Assembly: GCA_016215605.1 (NCBI GenBank)
Contig: JACRJB010000007.1
Coordinates: 1-64,000 of the forward strand
Direction of reading: 5' to 3'
Origin: Rhodopseudomonas palustris
GTDB lineage: Bacteria; Pseudomonadota; Alphaproteobacteria; Rhizobiales; Xanthobacteraceae
Length of the DNA: 64,000 bases
In this document: positions 9,140-17,657 of the stretch, one piece after another
Position numbering within the stretch: position 1 is the stretch's first letter
How the letters are laid out: each line of letters opens with the position of its first letter
Notes under the pieces: model-generated
Database searches by the model: none
What the model was told of the DNA's origin: nothing
The model's input: only the letters and a program-made list of their open reading frames with translations
Position numbers and translations under genes: made by a program

Positions 9140-10276
9140 ATGAGCTACATCACCGGCGTCGGCCTCACGCGGTTCGGCAAGATCGACGGCTCGACGACGT
9201 TGTCGCTGATGCGCGATGCGGCGGAGCAGGCGATCGCCGATGCCGGGCTCGTGCGCGGCGACGTCGACGGGCTGCTGTGCGGCTATTCGACGACGATGCC
9301 GCACATCATGCTCGCCACCGTGTTCGCCGAGCATTTCGGCATCCGGCCGAGCTATTGCCACGCGGTGCAGGTCGGCGGCGCCACCGGCATGGCGATGGCG
9401 ATGCTGGCGCATCAGCTGGTCGAAAGCGGCGCGGCAAAGAACATCCTGGTCGTCGGCGGCGAGAACCGGCTGAGCGGCCAGAGCCGCGACGCCTCGGTGC
9501 AGGCGCTGGCGCAGGTCGGTCACCCGGTCTACGAGGTGCCGCTCGGGCCGACGATTCCCGCTTACTATGGCCTGGTGGCGTCGCGCTACATGCACGACCA
9601 CGGCGTGACGGAAGAAGACCTCGCCGAATTCGCGGTGCTGATGCGCGCGCATGCGGCGACCCATCCCGGCGCGCAGTTTCACGAGCCGATCAGCGTCGCC
9701 GAGGTGATGGCGTCCAAGCCGATCGCCTCGCCGCTGAAGCTGCTCGACTGTTGTCCGGTGTCGGACGGCGGCGCGGCGCTGGTGATCAGCCGCGAGCCGA
9801 CGACACAGCATCGTATCAAGGTGCGCGGTTGCGGCCAGGCGCACACCCATCAGCATGTCACGGCGATGCCGGCGGAAGGGCCGTCCGGCGCCGAACTGTC
9901 GATCGCGCGCGCCAAGGCCGCGAGCGGCGTTGCCGTCAGCGATGTGCAGTACGCTGCTGTGTACGACAGCTTCACCATCACGCTGCTGATGCTGCTCGAA
10001 GACCTCGGCCTCGCCGGACGCGGCGAGGCGGCCGCGCGGGCCCGCGACGGCCATTTTTCGAAAGACGGAGCGATGCCGCTCAACACCCATGGCGGGCTGT
10101 TGTCCTACGGCCATTGCGGCGTCGGCGGCGCGATGGCGCATCTGGTCGAAACCCATCTGCAGATGACCGGCCGCGCCGAGGGCCGCCAGGTGCGCGATGC
10201 CTCGCTGGCGCTGCTGCACGGCGACGGCGGCGTGCTGTCGTCGCATGTCAGCATGTTCCTGGAGCGGGTGCGATGA
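9140..10276 (+). CDS. Thiolase-fold protein lacking the nucleophilic Cys (SCP2-thiolase/aldolase-like)
   Basis: A 378-aa member of the thiolase superfamily (GVGLTRFGK at the N-terminus, GHCGVGG with His at about 325). At the position of the nucleophilic Cys (ENACATG in the classical gene at 3354) it reads VQVGGATG, so Gly80 replaces Cys. Cys-less thiolase homologues paired with DUF35 proteins are known from steroid side-chain degradation (Ltp2/ChsH2), where they act as retro-aldolases. The gene directly downstream is a DUF35 protein with overlapping start and stop (ATGA). I infer an acyl-CoA aldolase or related lyase rather than a true thiolase. The start at 9140 is the family-consistent ATG. 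Confidence 0.75.
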   Translation: MSYITGVGLTRFGKIDGSTTLSLMRDAAEQAIADAGLVRGDVDGLLCGYSTTMPHIMLATVFAEHFGIRPSYCHAVQVGGATGMAMAMLAHQLVESGAAKNILVVGGENRLSGQSRDASVQALAQVGHPVYEVPLGPTIPAYYGLVASRYMHDHGVTEEDLAEFAVLMRAHAATHPGAQFHEPISVAEVMASKPIASPLKLLDCCPVSDGGAALVISREPTTQHRIKVRGCGQAHTHQHVTAMPAEGPSGAELSIARAKAASGVAVSDVQYAAVYDSFTITLLMLLEDLGLAGRGEAAARARDGHFSKDGAMPLNTHGGLLSYGHCGVGGAMAHLVETHLQMTGRAEGRQVRDASLALLHGDGGVLSSHVSMFLERVR

Positions 10277-10638
10277 GCGCGGCGACACTCTCCGACTGGA
10301 CGGCGGGCGAGGAGGCGATCCTCTATCAGCGCTGCACCGCCTGCGGCGGCGTGCAGTATTTCGGCCGCGCGTTCTGCGCCGCCTGCGGCAGCAACGACCT
10401 CGCGACGCTGCGCGCCAGCGGCGACGGCGTCGTCTACGCGGCGACGCTGGTGCACCGCGCCGCGACGCCGGAGGCGCGCGAGCACGTGCCGTTCAAGATC
10501 GTGCTGGTCGACACCGCCGAAGGCTTCCGCATGATGGCGCACGGCGCCCAGGATCTCGCCATCGGCGATCGGGTGACGGCGCGGTTCGCGCGCTTCACCG
10601 GCCGCCTCGTTCCGTTCTTCGAAAGGACATCTGCATGA
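10273..10638 (+). CDS. Zn-ribbon/OB-fold protein (DUF35 family)
   Basis: A 121-aa protein with a four-Cys zinc ribbon (Cys21, Cys24, Cys35, Cys38; CTAC and CAAC knuckles) followed by an OB-fold segment. DUF35 proteins are acyl-CoA-binding partners of thiolase-fold enzymes and are often needed for their folding or substrate entry. The ATG at 10273 overlaps the stop of the thiolase-like gene by 4 nt, and its own stop overlaps the next start, so three genes are translationally coupled. This strongly suggests a complex with the upstream protein. Confidence 0.88.
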   Translation: MSAATLSDWTAGEEAILYQRCTACGGVQYFGRAFCAACGSNDLATLRASGDGVVYAATLVHRAATPEAREHVPFKIVLVDTAEGFRMMAHGAQDLAIGDRVTARFARFTGRLVPFFERTSA

Positions 10639-12740
10639 GCCGTCTGCGCGCCGCCCTCGATCCGAAATCCGTCGCCGTGATCGGCGCGTCGGATAATCCC
10701 AACAAGGTCGGCGGCCGGCCGGTGCATTTCCTCGGCAAGTTCGGCTTCAAGGGCAAGATCTATCCGATCAATCCGAGCCGGCCCGAGATCCAGGGACACA
10801 AGAGCTACGCGTCGCTCGCCGATCTGCCGGAAGCGCCCGAGATGGTGATCGTCGCGGTCGCCGGCGACAACGCCATCGCCGCGGTCGAGGATTGCGCCGC
10901 TGCGGGCGTCAAGATCGCGGTGGTGATGGCGTCGGGCTTCGGCGAAGTCGATGCGGTCGAAGGCAAAGCGAAAGAGCGCCGCATGGTCGAAGCCGCGCAC
11001 AAGGCCGGCATGCGGATCGTCGGGCCGAACTCGCAGGGCCTCGCCAATTTCGGCACCGGCGCGATCGCGTCGTTCTCGACGATGTTCGTCGACATGGAGC
11101 GCGCCGCGGAGGGCGCCAAGGGCCACGTCGCGATGCTGAGCCAGTCCGGCGCGCTGTCGACCGTGCCGGTCGGGTTCCTGCGCCAGAGGGGCATCGGCGT
11201 GCGCCACACCCACGCCACCGGCAACGATGCCGACATCACCGTCGGCGAGCTCGCCTGCGCGGTCGCGGAGGATCCCGAGGTCAAGCTGATGCTGCTGTAT
11301 CTCGAGAGCATCCCGGACAAGACCTATCTCGAAGAACTCGCCGGCATCGCGCTGGATCGCGATCTGCCGATCATCGCGCTGAAGTCGGGCCGCACCGAGG
11401 CCGGCAAGGCGGCGGCGCAGTCGCACACCGGCGCGCTCGCCAACGAGGATCGCGTGGTCGATGCGTTCTTCGAACATCACGGCATCTGGCGCGCGCCGGA
11501 CATGCGCGGGCTGGTCGAGGCGACCGAACTGTATCTGAAGGGCTGGAAACCGCGGGGCCGGCGGCTGGTGGCGATCAGCAATTCCGGCGCGGTCTGCGTG
11601 CTGACCGCCGATGCCGCGACCAGCGTCGGCATGCCGATGGCGAAGCTCGCGCCGGAGACCGACACGAAGCTGAAAGGCATTCTGCCGAGCTTCGCCACCA
11701 CCACCAATCCGATCGACCTCACCGCGGCGCTGCTGTCGAACAGCGCGCTGTTCGGCGATATCCTGCCGGTGATCGCCGACGATCCTGCGGCGGATGCGTT
11801 TCTGATCGGCGTGCCGGTCGCCGGCCCCGGCTACGACGTGCCGGCGTTTTCGCGCGATGCCGCGGCGTTCGCCAAGCAGACCGGCAAGCCGCTGGTGGTG
11901 GCTGCGACGCAGCCGAGCGTGGCGCAGGCCTTCGCCGCCAACGGGACTTCGGTGTTTCCCACCGAAGTCGAAGCCGTCAGCGCGCTGCATCAGTTCCTGG
12001 CGCATCGCGAATTGATGGCCAAGACCGTTGCGCGCCGCGCCGCGCTCGCCCCAAGCGACGCACTGCTCGCGGCGCCGGCGGAGACGCTGATGCTCAACGA
12101 GGCCGATAGCCTCGCGCTGCTGGCGTCACGCGGCATTCCGGTGGTGCCGCATCGGCTGTGCCTGTCGCGTAACGAGGCGGTTGCCGCCTTCACCGTGATC
12201 GGCGGGCCGGTGGTGGTGAAGGGCTGCTCGGCCGACATCGCGCATAAGTCCGAACTCGGCCTGGTCCGGCTCGGCGTGACGTCGGCCGATACCACGGGCG
12301 ACATCTTCACCGAGATGGAGCAGATCATCGCCCGGAACGGGGCACGGTTCGACGGCATCATCGTCGCGGCGATGGCCGGCGGCCGGCGCGAGATGATGAT
12401 CGGCGCGCACCGCGATCCGGTGTTCGGGCCGGTCGTGGTGGTCGGCGACGGCGGCAAATATGTCGAGATCTTCCGCGACACCAAGCTGCTGCTGCCGCCG
12501 TTCACGGCGCAGGAGGTGCGCGACGCGCTGCAGACGCTGCGGATCGCGCCGCTGTTCGCGGGCGTCCGCGGCGAACCGCCGATGGACCTCGACGCGCTGG
12601 TCGACGCGGTGGTGAAGATCGGCGAACTGATGCGCGATCCCGCCGCCGGAATCGTCAGCCTCGATCTCAATCCGGTGATGCTCGGCAGCGCGGGGCAGGG
12701 CTGCGTGGTGGTCGACGCCGTGGTGTTCCACGGCGCCTGA
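10635..12740 (+). CDS. NDP-forming acyl-CoA ligase (acetate-CoA ligase ADP-forming-like, fused alpha-beta)
   Basis: A 701-aa fusion of the CoA-binding/ligase alpha part and the ATP-grasp beta part of ADP-forming acyl-CoA synthetases. The CoA-binding Rossmann fold begins with VAVIGASDNPNKVGGRP at about 13-29. The probable phospho-His is in QSHTGALA at about 264. The ATP-grasp domain spans about 470-701 (NEADSLALLASRGIPVVP at its start). It interconverts acyl-CoA and free acid with NDP phosphorylation, without PPi. The ATG at 10635 overlaps the DUF35 stop. It may act on the product or substrate of the upstream thiolase-like/DUF35 pair. Confidence 0.88.
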   Translation: MSRLRAALDPKSVAVIGASDNPNKVGGRPVHFLGKFGFKGKIYPINPSRPEIQGHKSYASLADLPEAPEMVIVAVAGDNAIAAVEDCAAAGVKIAVVMASGFGEVDAVEGKAKERRMVEAAHKAGMRIVGPNSQGLANFGTGAIASFSTMFVDMERAAEGAKGHVAMLSQSGALSTVPVGFLRQRGIGVRHTHATGNDADITVGELACAVAEDPEVKLMLLYLESIPDKTYLEELAGIALDRDLPIIALKSGRTEAGKAAAQSHTGALANEDRVVDAFFEHHGIWRAPDMRGLVEATELYLKGWKPRGRRLVAISNSGAVCVLTADAATSVGMPMAKLAPETDTKLKGILPSFATTTNPIDLTAALLSNSALFGDILPVIADDPAADAFLIGVPVAGPGYDVPAFSRDAAAFAKQTGKPLVVAATQPSVAQAFAANGTSVFPTEVEAVSALHQFLAHRELMAKTVARRAALAPSDALLAAPAETLMLNEADSLALLASRGIPVVPHRLCLSRNEAVAAFTVIGGPVVVKGCSADIAHKSELGLVRLGVTSADTTGDIFTEMEQIIARNGARFDGIIVAAMAGGRREMMIGAHRDPVFGPVVVVGDGGKYVEIFRDTKLLLPPFTAQEVRDALQTLRIAPLFAGVRGEPPMDLDALVDAVVKIGELMRDPAAGIVSLDLNPVMLGSAGQGCVVVDAVVFHGA

Positions 12741-12752
12741 CGGCGCCGCCGC

Positions 12753-14837
12753 TTACGACAGCGACGGCCGCGACACGGCAGGCGCGCGCGGCGAACGCGG
12801 TTCGCCCCCGCGCCGCACCAGCAAGGTTGCGATCAGCACGGTCGGCAGCAGGATGCACAGGCCGAGCCCGGTGACCTGAACCTGCGACAGCGGGTTGATG
12901 CCGCCGCCCGGCGTCGCCAGCACGAAGCCGCCGATCACCAGCGCGATCCGCAGCGGCCATTCCAGACTGCCTGTGCGGCGCAGATCGCCGATGCCGACCT
13001 GATAGCCCTGGATGCCGCCGCAGATGAACAGCGTGCCGATCGCCGCCAACGCCATCAGTCCGAGCGCGGCGAGATAGGGGGAGGGCCCCTGCAGCACCAG
13101 CGCCGGGTTCATCACGAAGAAGAACGGGATGAAATAGATGATGCTGCCGACCCACATCGATTCCCAGCCGGTCTTCATCGCCGGCGAGCCGGCGATGCCG
13201 GCGGCCGCGAATGAGGCGATCGCCACTGGCGGGGTGATCGACGACAACATGCCCCAATAGAAGATGAACATGTGCACCGCCATCCGGTTCAGCCCGAGCT
13301 TCTCCAGCGCGGGCGCGACCAGAATGGCGAGGAAGATGTAGCAGGCGGTGGTGGTCAGTCCCAGGCCGAGGATCAGGCTGGTCACCGCGCACATCGCCAG
13401 CAGCAGGAAGGCGTTGTCGCCGGCGAGCCGCAACAGGTCGCCGGCGAGGCTGGAGATCACGCCGGTCATCGAGAACGCGCCGATCAGCAGGCCGCAGCCG
13501 GCCAGAATGCCGATCAGCTCGACGAAAGTGCGGCCGTTGACCTCGAAGAACCGGGCGATCGTCGCCGGTGTCCAGCGCGTCTCTTTGGAGAACACCTGGT
13601 TGAGCACCAGCAGCAGCGCGGTGGCATAGAACGGGGCGTGGCTCTCGCGCTTGAAATACAGCAGCATCACCACCAGCAGCGCGATCACGAAGACGTAGTA
13701 CCAGCCTTCCTTCAGGGTCTGAACGACGCTCGGCAATTCGCTGCGCGGGATGCCCTCCAGCCCGTGCCGGGCGGCGTAGGAATCCACCTGCATGAACAGG
13801 CCGATGTAATACAGCGTCGCCGGGATGATCGCGGCCAGCGCGACCTCGGCGTAGGAGACGTTGAGGAACTGTGCGATCACGAAGGCGGTGGCGCCCATCA
13901 CCGGCGGCGCCAGCACCGCGCCGGTCGAGGCGCAGGCCTCGATCGCGGCGGCGTAGGAGGCGCGGAAGCCGCTCTTCTTCATCACCGGAATCGTCATCGT
14001 GCCTGCGGTGAGCACGTTGGAGATGATCGAGCCCGACATCATGCCGAGCAGGCCGGAGGCGAAGATGCAGACCTTCGCGGCGCCGCCGCGGAACGTGCCG
14101 CAGATCGCGAACGACAAATTGATGAAGAACTTGCCGGCGCCGGTCATCATCAGCGCGGTGCCGAATACCAGAAAGCCGATCACGGTGTCGGCGAAGGCCT
14201 GGATCGGAATTCCGAGCAGGCTCTCGCCGGACAGCACGTGATAGGCGGTCGCCTGTTCGAGCGTCGATTGCGAGCCGCCGAGCGGGCCGAGCCATCGGGC
14301 GCCGGCGAACAGCGGATACACCGTGAACGGAAACACGCAGAGCAGCAGGCTCCAGCCGCCGGTGCGGCGCAGCGCCTCCATCAGCAGCGCCCACATCACC
14401 AGCCCGGCGACGAACACCTGCGTCGGCGCGCCGCCGAATTCCCAGCCGGCCTCGGCCGCCTTGCGGACGTAGCTCATCAGCACCAGCGCCGCCGCGATCG
14501 TCGCCGCGAACAGCACGATGTCGTACCACGGCACGCGATCGAGCCGCGCCTGCGCCGAGCCGGGGAAGATCAGGAAGGTGAATGGCAGCATCAAGGCGAT
14601 CAGGAGATAGAAATACTCCGTGTTGAGCTGGGTGAAGCCGATGAAGAACCGCAGCGAGAACTGCTGGTTGATGCAGAGCAGGATGGTGGCCGCCGCGGCC
14701 GCGATCAGCGCCCAGCGCCAGAAGCCCTGCAGGGTGCGAACCCGCGTGACTTCGGCTTCCTGCATGTTGTCGACCGAATGCGGATCGTCGAACACGATCC
14801 GCTTGGTCGGACGCGAGGCGTGCTGGTCCTGGCGCAT
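12753..14837 (-). CDS. TRAP transporter permease, fused 4TM/12TM (DctQM type)
   Basis: A 694-aa inner-membrane protein with many hydrophobic helices, containing the small (DctQ) and large (DctM) TRAP permease parts in one chain as in TAXI-type systems. It imports organic acids using an ion gradient, with a periplasmic binding protein. Its partner binding protein (TAXI) is encoded immediately upstream with a 27-nt gap. GGGGA lies 6 nt before the ATG. Given the downstream carboxylase and regulator, the cargo may be an organic acid activated to a CoA ester, but this is not shown. Confidence 0.92.
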   Translation of the reverse strand: MRQDQHASRPTKRIVFDDPHSVDNMQEAEVTRVRTLQGFWRWALIAAAAATILLCINQQFSLRFFIGFTQLNTEYFYLLIALMLPFTFLIFPGSAQARLDRVPWYDIVLFAATIAAALVLMSYVRKAAEAGWEFGGAPTQVFVAGLVMWALLMEALRRTGGWSLLLCVFPFTVYPLFAGARWLGPLGGSQSTLEQATAYHVLSGESLLGIPIQAFADTVIGFLVFGTALMMTGAGKFFINLSFAICGTFRGGAAKVCIFASGLLGMMSGSIISNVLTAGTMTIPVMKKSGFRASYAAAIEACASTGAVLAPPVMGATAFVIAQFLNVSYAEVALAAIIPATLYYIGLFMQVDSYAARHGLEGIPRSELPSVVQTLKEGWYYVFVIALLVVMLLYFKRESHAPFYATALLLVLNQVFSKETRWTPATIARFFEVNGRTFVELIGILAGCGLLIGAFSMTGVISSLAGDLLRLAGDNAFLLLAMCAVTSLILGLGLTTTACYIFLAILVAPALEKLGLNRMAVHMFIFYWGMLSSITPPVAIASFAAAGIAGSPAMKTGWESMWVGSIIYFIPFFFVMNPALVLQGPSPYLAALGLMALAAIGTLFICGGIQGYQVGIGDLRRTGSLEWPLRIALVIGGFVLATPGGGINPLSQVQVTGLGLCILLPTVLIATLLVRRGGEPRSPRAPAVSRPSLS

Positions 14838-14864
14838 GGCCGATCCCCGTCGGTTGCGGGGCGG

Positions 14865-16025
14865 CTACTGCGCGAAGCCGTTCGGCATGTCGGCCTTCTG
14901 CAGCGCCGCCGCGCGGGCCGCCATCCAGCCGTCGGCGAACTCCTTGTCGCCGGACGGCGCCGCGCCGGTGTATTGTTTCCACGCCGCCGCGAGCACGCCC
15001 TGACGCTTGATCAGGGCGTCATTGTGCGCCTGATCCTCCGGGCTCCACTGTCCGGCCTCCTGCAGCGCCTTCACCGCGCCGGGGTGGAACGGCACCACCC
15101 ATTTCATCGTCTGGGTCTTCACCGCGAGGCCGGTCGCGCCCGGTGCGCTGTCCTTGTAGGCGTCGTAGTCGACGATCATCGCCTTGGTGATGGCGTAGAC
15201 CTGATCGGCCGGCTGCGCCGCGTAGACCGTGGCGATCGGGTAGGGGTAGTTCGACAGTTCGATCGGCTTGGCCGGGTCGTGCGCGGCGCCGCATTTCGAC
15301 ATGTGCGGATTGAAGAACGGCGCCACCTTCTTGACGCGCTCCCACGCCGCCTTGTCGGCATGCGGCATCGGCGGCCAGATCAGCCCGCGCGGCGAATTCT
15401 CGGCTTCCTTGGCCGGCCCGGTGATGGTGGTGCCGAAGGCGGCGTCGACGTCGTTGTTGATCAGCCCCTTCCACATCGCGCCGTAGCTGGCGAATTCGAC
15501 GATCTTGACGTCCTTCTGGGTGAGATCGCCATAGGCCATGATGCCGAGCGCGTTCTGGTTCAGCGCCGGCGAGCCGACCACGAAGCCGACGCGCTTGCCG
15601 CGCAGATCCTTGATCTCCTTGACGCCGGCATCCTTGGCGACGCCGAGCGAGGAGCCGTTGCAGTCGACCACGCTGAGGGTGATCTGCAGCGGCTGCGGGC
15701 CCCATTCCTTGGCGCCGAATTCGAACACGCCTTCCTGCGCGAAGTAGGTGCCGGAGCCCATCCAGGCCAGTTGCGCGCGGCCGGCGCGCAGCGGCGCGAG
15801 GCGGGCGACGTCGTTGCCGGCGGGAAGGACGCGGACGTCGGTGCTGTGCTTGTCCTTCATCATCTTGCCGACGGCGACGGCGATGTTGAAGCCGGCAGTG
15901 CCGGTGTCGTAAGCGGTGAAGGCCATCGTCGGGGGCAGCTTCGCCTCGTCGGCGGACGCCGCAGTCGCGATCACCGCCGCGCACGAGAAGGCGATGGTCG
16001 CCAGTGGACCGAAACGTCCCGTCAT
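14865..16025 (-). CDS. TAXI family TRAP transporter solute-binding protein
   Basis: A periplasmic binding protein (386 aa) with a signal peptide at about 1-25 ending at ATAASADE. The body has the TAXI pattern, with AYDTGTAGFNIAVAVGKMM near the N-terminus and LRGKRVGFVVGSPA in the middle. It delivers the substrate to the fused permease just downstream on the same strand. GGGGAGAG precedes the ATG. The chain is longer than many TAXI proteins (about 320 aa). The ligand cannot be inferred from sequence alone. Confidence 0.9.
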   Translation of the reverse strand: MTGRFGPLATIAFSCAAVIATAASADEAKLPPTMAFTAYDTGTAGFNIAVAVGKMMKDKHSTDVRVLPAGNDVARLAPLRAGRAQLAWMGSGTYFAQEGVFEFGAKEWGPQPLQITLSVVDCNGSSLGVAKDAGVKEIKDLRGKRVGFVVGSPALNQNALGIMAYGDLTQKDVKIVEFASYGAMWKGLINNDVDAAFGTTITGPAKEAENSPRGLIWPPMPHADKAAWERVKKVAPFFNPHMSKCGAAHDPAKPIELSNYPYPIATVYAAQPADQVYAITKAMIVDYDAYKDSAPGATGLAVKTQTMKWVVPFHPGAVKALQEAGQWSPEDQAHNDALIKRQGVLAAAWKQYTGAAPSGDKEFADGWMAARAAALQKADMPNGFAQ

Positions 16026-16213
16026 GTCTCTCTCCCCGAATGCATTCGCTTTGCGAATTGCTGTTCTTATCGGGAGATCATGTCATCGCGGGATGGTGAG
16101 CGCAACGACGCGCGTACCGCTCGCCGCGCGCGCCATTGTGGACAGATCGTCGCTGTGCGATGCGGCATTACGTCGCCGACCGTACTGTTCGCCCCGAAAG
16201 CGAGCGGTGAGAC

Positions 16214-16435
16214 TCAGGTTTCGATCACCGCGAGCAATTGGCCCTCGGCGACGACATCGTCGAGCGCGACATGCAGCGACTTCAAAGTTCCGTCGGCCGG
16301 GGCAGCGACCGGAATTTCCATCTTCATCGCTTCGACGAAGACGACGTCATCGCCTTCGCCGATGCCGTCGCCGACGGCGACCGGCAATGCGCAGATGCGC
16401 CCCGCAACTTCGGTGACGATCTTGATTTCGGGCAT
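16214..16435 (-). CDS. Biotin carboxyl carrier protein domain (stand-alone)
   Basis: A 73-aa single biotinyl domain. The biotin-accepting Lys is at residue 38 in EAMKME. There is no linker or N-terminal extension, unlike the acetyl-CoA carboxylase subunit AccB. GGAGG precedes the ATG. It lies upstream of the TRAP genes on the same strand and divergent from the IclR/carboxylase pair. It probably serves the carboxyltransferase at 17566. No biotin carboxylase is present in the window, so that subunit must come from elsewhere. Confidence 0.88.
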   Translation of the reverse strand: MPEIKIVTEVAGRICALPVAVGDGIGEGDDVVFVEAMKMEIPVAAPADGTLKSLHVALDDVVAEGQLLAVIET

Positions 16436-16581
16436 GGCGGGTCCTCCGGCAGTTGCGAGCGCTGGCCGGTTTCACTGCCGGTAACGCGGGAAAATCTTGC
16501 GCCGAGTCGTCACGCGGGGCGGGGCGCGCTCGGCTTGTTTGTATTGTCGCCGCAGATTGCCTGATGTAGCGTTGTCTTCAA

Positions 16582-16598
16582 GTGGAATTATATTCCGC
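16582..16598. promoter_or_regulatory. Candidate IclR operator (17-bp dyad)
   Basis: The dyad GTGGAAT-TAT-ATTCCGC has arms matching at 6 of 7 positions around a 3-nt centre. It lies in the 256-bp divergent region between the biotin carrier gene and the IclR gene, about 94 bp before the IclR start. IclR-family operators are commonly short dyads of this size. The assignment is by position and symmetry only. Confidence 0.45.
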
Positions 16599-16691
16599 AG
16601 AGTGAAATAAAAAAAATGTGCGTCGGGACGGGTTCGGTGGGCGCTTCCGCCTCGGCGCATTTGGCATCAAGAACCAAGCGGGAAGAAGCAC

Positions 16692-17657
16692 ATGGGACGA
16701 CGCTCGGAACGGCTCTGCAGACAGGGTGTGGGTGAACTCGCCGGCGAAGGTGACGTGATTCAGGTGGTGTCGCGCGCATTCGACGTGCTGCGCTGCTTCG
16801 AGGGCGCCGACGCGCGCCTCGGCAATCTGGAAATCTCCAATCGCTGCGGACTGCCGCGCTCGACGGTGTCGCGGCTGACCCACACGCTGACCCGGATGGG
16901 GCAGCTCGTGTACCTGCCGCGCGACCAGAAATATCGCATCGGCCCCAGCGCGGTGGCGATGAGCACCGCGATGATGCGCGGGTTGCAGCTGCGCAATTTG
17001 ATCCGGACCCGGCTGCAAGAGGTCGCGGACCAGATCCCCGGCACGATCGGCTTCCTGATCCCGGACCGATTCCATCTGGTGTACTTCGAATACGCCCGCG
17101 CGCCGCACGCGCTCGGCCTGCATTCGACCACCGGCAGCCGGATCGCGATCGCCCGCACCGCGGGCGGCCACGCCTACGCCGCGGCGCTCGAAGAAGACAC
17201 CGCCAACGCGCTGCTGACGGAGATGGAGCGGGAGTTTCCCGAGCACACGCCACTGCTGCGCAGCCGCCTCGAAGCCAACCGCACGATGCTGCGCGAACGC
17301 GGCTACGTGGCCTCCTGCGGCCTGTTCAGCCCGCACATCAACGGCATCGCGGTGCCGATGTGGTCGCCGCAGTACCAGACCTATGTGGTGGTCAATATCG
17401 GCCTGCTGTCGGCGATGTACGACGAGCAGCGGATGCACGACGAGGTGGCGCCGGTGCTGCTGCGGCTGAGCGGCACGATCGACGCGCTGGTACAGAATGC
17501 CGACAGCGGCCTGATCGCGGTCGGCCCGGGACCGACAAGAAAAACAAACAGACCGGAGGAAGCGAATGACCTGGAAGCCGGAGCTCGACGAGCTGGCCCG
17601 GCGCGAGACCTTGGCGCGGCAGATGGGCGGCGCCGACAAGGTCAAGCGCCAGCATGA
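16692..17657 (+). CDS. IclR family transcriptional regulator
   Basis: A winged-helix N-terminus at about 23-90 (VVSRAFDVLRCFEG, then GLPRSTVSRLTHTLTRMG) is followed by an IclR effector domain. At 321 aa it is longer than the usual 250-270 aa. The last 50 or so residues are low-complexity and their coding sequence overlaps the carboxylase beta gene by 92 nt. The start at 16692 is an ATG; a later start near the winged helix is also possible. It probably controls the divergent biotin carrier/TRAP genes and the downstream carboxylase. Confidence 0.85.
   Translation: MGRRSERLCRQGVGELAGEGDVIQVVSRAFDVLRCFEGADARLGNLEISNRCGLPRSTVSRLTHTLTRMGQLVYLPRDQKYRIGPSAVAMSTAMMRGLQLRNLIRTRLQEVADQIPGTIGFLIPDRFHLVYFEYARAPHALGLHSTTGSRIAIARTAGGHAYAAALEEDTANALLTEMEREFPEHTPLLRSRLEANRTMLRERGYVASCGLFSPHINGIAVPMWSPQYQTYVVVNIGLLSAMYDEQRMHDEVAPVLLRLSGTIDALVQNADSGLIAVGPGPTRKTNRPEEANDLEAGARRAGPARDLGAADGRRRQGQAPA

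Noticed and set aside
13272-16484. A very long plus-strand open frame across the TRAP genes
   Set aside because: It is antisense to two clear TRAP genes, and its translation is Arg/His/Gln-rich without domain motifs. It is a GC-driven shadow frame.
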